Source of the DNA: an uncultured Hyphomicrobiales bacterium
GTDB taxonomy: Bacteria > Pseudomonadota > Alphaproteobacteria > Rhizobiales > Beijerinckiaceae
Assembly: GCA_903916165.1 (NCBI GenBank)
Contig: CAIWVR010000214.1
Coordinates: 1 to 16,333 of the forward strand
DNA: 16,333 bases
Direction of reading: 5' to 3'
Below, piece by piece: positions 13,767 through 16,333 of the stretch. How positions within the stretch are numbered: the stretch's first letter is position 1; every line of letters starts with the position of its first letter. Below the pieces are notes generated by a model. The model did no database searches and was not told where the DNA came from. It was given only the letters and a program-made list of their open reading frames with translations. Both the position numbers and the translations under genes were made by a program.

Positions 13767-15463
13767 CAATGACCGCCCTTTTCGCCTGATTTCCTGTTGG
13801 TCGCCAGTCGCAACAAAATGACGGCTCCCATCAGCAGCAACGTCTGAAGCACGCCGAAGGCGGCTGAAATTCCATATGGCTTGTATTCCATGATCCTGAT
13901 CAGCGCGATCGACAGCGTCTCCGTCCCCAAAGTGTAGAGCATGACGGATGCACTGACCTCGCGGATGAAGGTGACGAAGAGAAGGATCCAGGTGGAAATC
14001 ATCCCGGGCGCAAGGAGCGGCAGCAGGATTTTCCGCATCGCTTCCGACCAGCTGGCACCCGACATGCGCGCCGATTCATCCAGCTCCTTCGAGACCGACT
14101 GAACGAGCGCCTGCATATTGCTCAAACCTGTCGGCAGGTAATGAACAATATAGGCGAACATGATGATCCAGATCGTCCCGTAAAGCGGCGTGCTGATAAA
14201 AGCCACCAGAAAGCCAAGGCCAAGGACAATGCCCGGGATGGCGACCGGAAGCGTCGAAATCAGCGAGATCAGGTTCCGCCCCGGCAGCTTTGTTTTCTGG
14301 ACGATCAACGCCAGAAAGAAGCAGACCGCGATGGCGATGGACGCGCCGACGGAAGAGATGATCAGGCTGTTGGAGAAACCTCTTCGCGCCGCATCCTCGA
14401 CGAAGACAACTGCCAGATAATTTTTAAGCGTGATGCGGCTCCACTCAAAAGATCCCGTCCACGCATCCTGAAAGGACACTGCACACAAAGCCAGGAAGGG
14501 CAGAAAGATCAGCACGACGTAAAACAGGTTCACGCCGAAGCCGAACCACCGCCACCTGCCCAGTTTCAGCGGACGCGGGCGGTAACCCTTCCCCGTAATG
14601 GTGGCGAAGGACTTGTTCTTCAGGAACCTGATCTGCAGGACGATCAGCGCGGCCGTGAACAGGAACAACAACAGGCTCAACAAGGCCGCCGTCGGATAAT
14701 CCGCCGGGTAATCATTCATGGCGCGATAGATGATCGTCGAGATTGTCGTGATGTGACCGGGTGTTCCCAAAACCTGAGGCACACCGAATATGCCGGCACA
14801 GGTCACAAACACGAGCATGAAAGAAGACAGGATCGCAGGTGCAGACAGCGGAAGCGTGATCCTGAGAGCCGTATTGATAATCGAGGAGCCAGCCATGCGC
14901 GCGGCCTCCTCGAGAGACGCATCCATGCTGCGCAGGCTTTCCAGCGTGAAGAGATAGATATAGGGCGCATAAAACAGGCCCAGCACAAAGGCGATGCCCG
15001 GTATCGAATAAATATTGACGAGGGGTCCCGGACCCAGGAGCGGTTCAACGAGCTTGTTAAGGAGGCCGATTTTCGGCGATGCGATCACCTGCCAGCTGAG
15101 TGCACCGACGACGCTCGACAGATAGAACGGCAGCATGTTCAGCGGATCGAGGATTTTAGCGAAAGGCATGTCGGTGCGCGCGACGAGCCAGGCCAGCGTG
15201 ACCCCGAGCCCGCCTGCGATCATGGTCGCCCATATGCTGATCTGGAGCGTATTGCCGATTGCGACCACCACGTCGCGATCTGTCAGGACACTCCCCGCAT
15301 GCTGGAAAAAGCCTTCGGACGATTCAAAGATCGATTCGTAAAGGATCATCACCATCGGATAGATGATGCTGACAAGCAAAACCGCATAGATCAGGGCAAG
15401 AAGTGCCCGACTCTGGAAACGTCGGGCCCCCATGCGCGACAGCGTTGCGCGGGTTGAGCTCAT
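13766..15463 (-). CDS. ABC transporter permease, two fused domains (FbpB/ThiP type)
   Basis: An inner-membrane channel of 565 residues made of two fused permease domains, as in ferric iron (FbpB, SfuB) and thiamine (ThiP) importers; one chain replaces two. Hydrophobic helices occur throughout both halves. Each half has its own EAA loop contacting the ATPase: LEEAARMAGSS...ITLPLSAP (about 184-209) and LDESARMSGAS...ILLPLLAP (about 461-486). A hydrophilic linker around 283-306 joins the halves. The start ATG at 15463 overlaps the stop of the binding-protein gene by ATGA; the stop shares a base with the ATPase start. Tight coupling marks one transport operon. Confidence 0.92.
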   Translation of the reverse strand: MSSTRATLSRMGARRFQSRALLALIYAVLLVSIIYPMVMILYESIFESSEGFFQHAGSVLTDRDVVVAIGNTLQISIWATMIAGGLGVTLAWLVARTDMPFAKILDPLNMLPFYLSSVVGALSWQVIASPKIGLLNKLVEPLLGPGPLVNIYSIPGIAFVLGLFYAPYIYLFTLESLRSMDASLEEAARMAGSSIINTALRITLPLSAPAILSSFMLVFVTCAGIFGVPQVLGTPGHITTISTIIYRAMNDYPADYPTAALLSLLLFLFTAALIVLQIRFLKNKSFATITGKGYRPRPLKLGRWRWFGFGVNLFYVVLIFLPFLALCAVSFQDAWTGSFEWSRITLKNYLAVVFVEDAARRGFSNSLIISSVGASIAIAVCFFLALIVQKTKLPGRNLISLISTLPVAIPGIVLGLGFLVAFISTPLYGTIWIIMFAYIVHYLPTGLSNMQALVQSVSKELDESARMSGASWSEAMRKILLPLLAPGMISTWILLFVTFIREVSASVMLYTLGTETLSIALIRIMEYKPYGISAAFGVLQTLLLMGAVILLRLATNRKSGEKGGH

Positions 15464-16333
15464 CCTGCTCGGCCAATGCCGGCCTTTTTCAGGAGGTCGC
15501 GAATTTTCTTGATCGTATCAGGCGTGCTGGTGTCCCAGTCCATCGGAATCGCCTTGACGTCCTCCCAGGCCGGGAAAAGCTCGGGGTTGGAGGTTTTCAC
15601 ACCCGGGCGGCCGAAAAACAATTCAGCGCCGGAGTTCTTGACCGTCTCGACACCATGCGCGCTTCGCACGAAATCCATGAACAACCGGGACGCGTTGGGA
15701 TGGGGCGCTTTTTTCAGAATGACCGGCGTATCGGGCATCAGAAGGATCCCTTCCACGGGGAAGACGAGCTTCACATCAATGTTCTGATTGCGAAGGACGC
15801 TGGTATTTTTGCCATGCCCCATCAGCGTGATGGGAAACTCACCCGACCCGACCCAGCTGCGCCCTTCCGCCGTTTTTGAAAAATAGACCGGCTTCACGAT
15901 CTTGCCGAGTTTGTAAAAGAATTCCTCGCCATTGGTCTTGCGGATACTCTCCGCCATTTCAGCAAAGGAGAATGATTGATTGACATCGCCGAGCGAAACC
16001 ATCCCCTCGAAACGGGGATCCAGAAAGTCATTCCAGCTCTTGGGGTCGAAATTCGTGATGCCCTTTTGCGCAAGAACTTTCACATTATACATGGGCTGAT
16101 AGGTGCGCGCATCCGACGCCCAATACCCGTCCATGGACAGGCCCGCCTTCTTGGAGAGCGTGTACTGCTCGTAATAGGGCGAATGATATTCAAGGATCTC
16201 GCCGCGCCGGTGGAGGTCCTTGAACCATGACCAGGCGGAGGCCCAGACGATGTCGAAATTGGTCTTGTTGGCCTTGATCTGCTGCTCGACCTGCACGGCG
16301 AGCGGCCCGGATCCCACAAAGGAATATTCCATC
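15460..16333 (-). CDS. ABC transporter periplasmic binding protein, Fe3+/AfuA-like, 5' end missing
   Basis: The C-terminal 290 or so residues of an extracellular solute-binding protein. The true start and signal peptide lie beyond the right edge, and the ATG at 16332 is probably internal. The reading begins YSFVGSGPLAVQVEQQIKAN, then FDIVWASAWSWFKDLHRRGE, the pattern of FbpA/AfuA-class proteins (sequence E...G......D...). Later SWNDFLDPRFEGMVSLGDVN matches the conserved W.DLLDP.WKG block, and MPDTPVILKKAPHPNASRLFMDF matches the A.HPNAA..F.DF block. Substrates in this class include ferric iron, phosphonates and small organic anions. It captures the substrate for the permease and ATPase encoded next. 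Confidence 0.88.
   Translation of the reverse strand, partial: MEYSFVGSGPLAVQVEQQIKANKTNFDIVWASAWSWFKDLHRRGEILEYHSPYYEQYTLSKKAGLSMDGYWASDARTYQPMYNVKVLAQKGITNFDPKSWNDFLDPRFEGMVSLGDVNQSFSFAEMAESIRKTNGEEFFYKLGKIVKPVYFSKTAEGRSWVGSGEFPITLMGHGKNTSVLRNQNIDVKLVFPVEGILLMPDTPVILKKAPHPNASRLFMDFVRSAHGVETVKNSGAELFFGRPGVKTSNPELFPAWEDVKAIPMDWDTSTPDTIKKIRDLLKKAGIGRAG

Noticed and set aside
14141..15457. 438-codon plus-strand open frame antisense to the permease
   Set aside because: Extremely rich in Arg, Asp, Gln and His, the typical shadow of a hydrophobic membrane protein; the minus-strand permease is unmistakable.

Overview
The window looks like chromosomal DNA of a proteorhodopsin-bearing alphaproteobacterium, probably marine. 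This rests on protein-family resemblance (green-type proteorhodopsin with a complete retinal pathway, TTT- and Fe3+/spermidine-type uptake genes, moderately high GC); there is no rRNA or marker gene to place it more precisely.

The centre (3678-10841, + strand) is a complete light-driven proton pump module. The gene order is crtY-blh, then proteorhodopsin (PR), then crtE-crtI-crtB. CrtE makes geranylgeranyl-PP, CrtB condenses it to phytoene, CrtI desaturates this to lycopene, CrtY cyclises lycopene to beta-carotene, and Blh cleaves beta-carotene to retinal, the PR chromophore. No carotenoid hydroxylase or ketolase and no isopentenyl-PP isomerase is present. Relative to the widespread order crtE-crtI-crtB-crtY-blh-PR, this order is an exact circular permutation. 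PR is set apart: it has a ~780-bp upstream region and a strong intrinsic terminator directly behind it. The two crt blocks are tight, with ATGA stop/start overlaps.

Two decayed insertion sequences lie beside the crtY-blh block. An IS3-family relic with frameshifts and an internal deletion is upstream (about 2845-3462, - strand), and an IS5-like transposase fragment is between blh and PR (5846-5971, - strand). They suggest the locus was rearranged or acquired by mobile DNA.

Left flank (1-2486, - strand): a TTT/Bug-type periplasmic binding protein, an ornithine cyclodeaminase/mu-crystallin family protein, and the 5' end of a 4,5-dihydroxyphthalate decarboxylase-like protein, spaced like an operon.

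Right flank (11045-16333, - strand, convergent with crtB): an ABC importer (partial binding protein, fused two-domain permease, ATPase), an enolase-superfamily (mandelate racemase/muconate lactonising) enzyme and a small GlcG/HbpS-family protein. This looks like an uptake-plus-catabolism operon of unknown substrate. No tRNA, rRNA or CRISPR array was seen.
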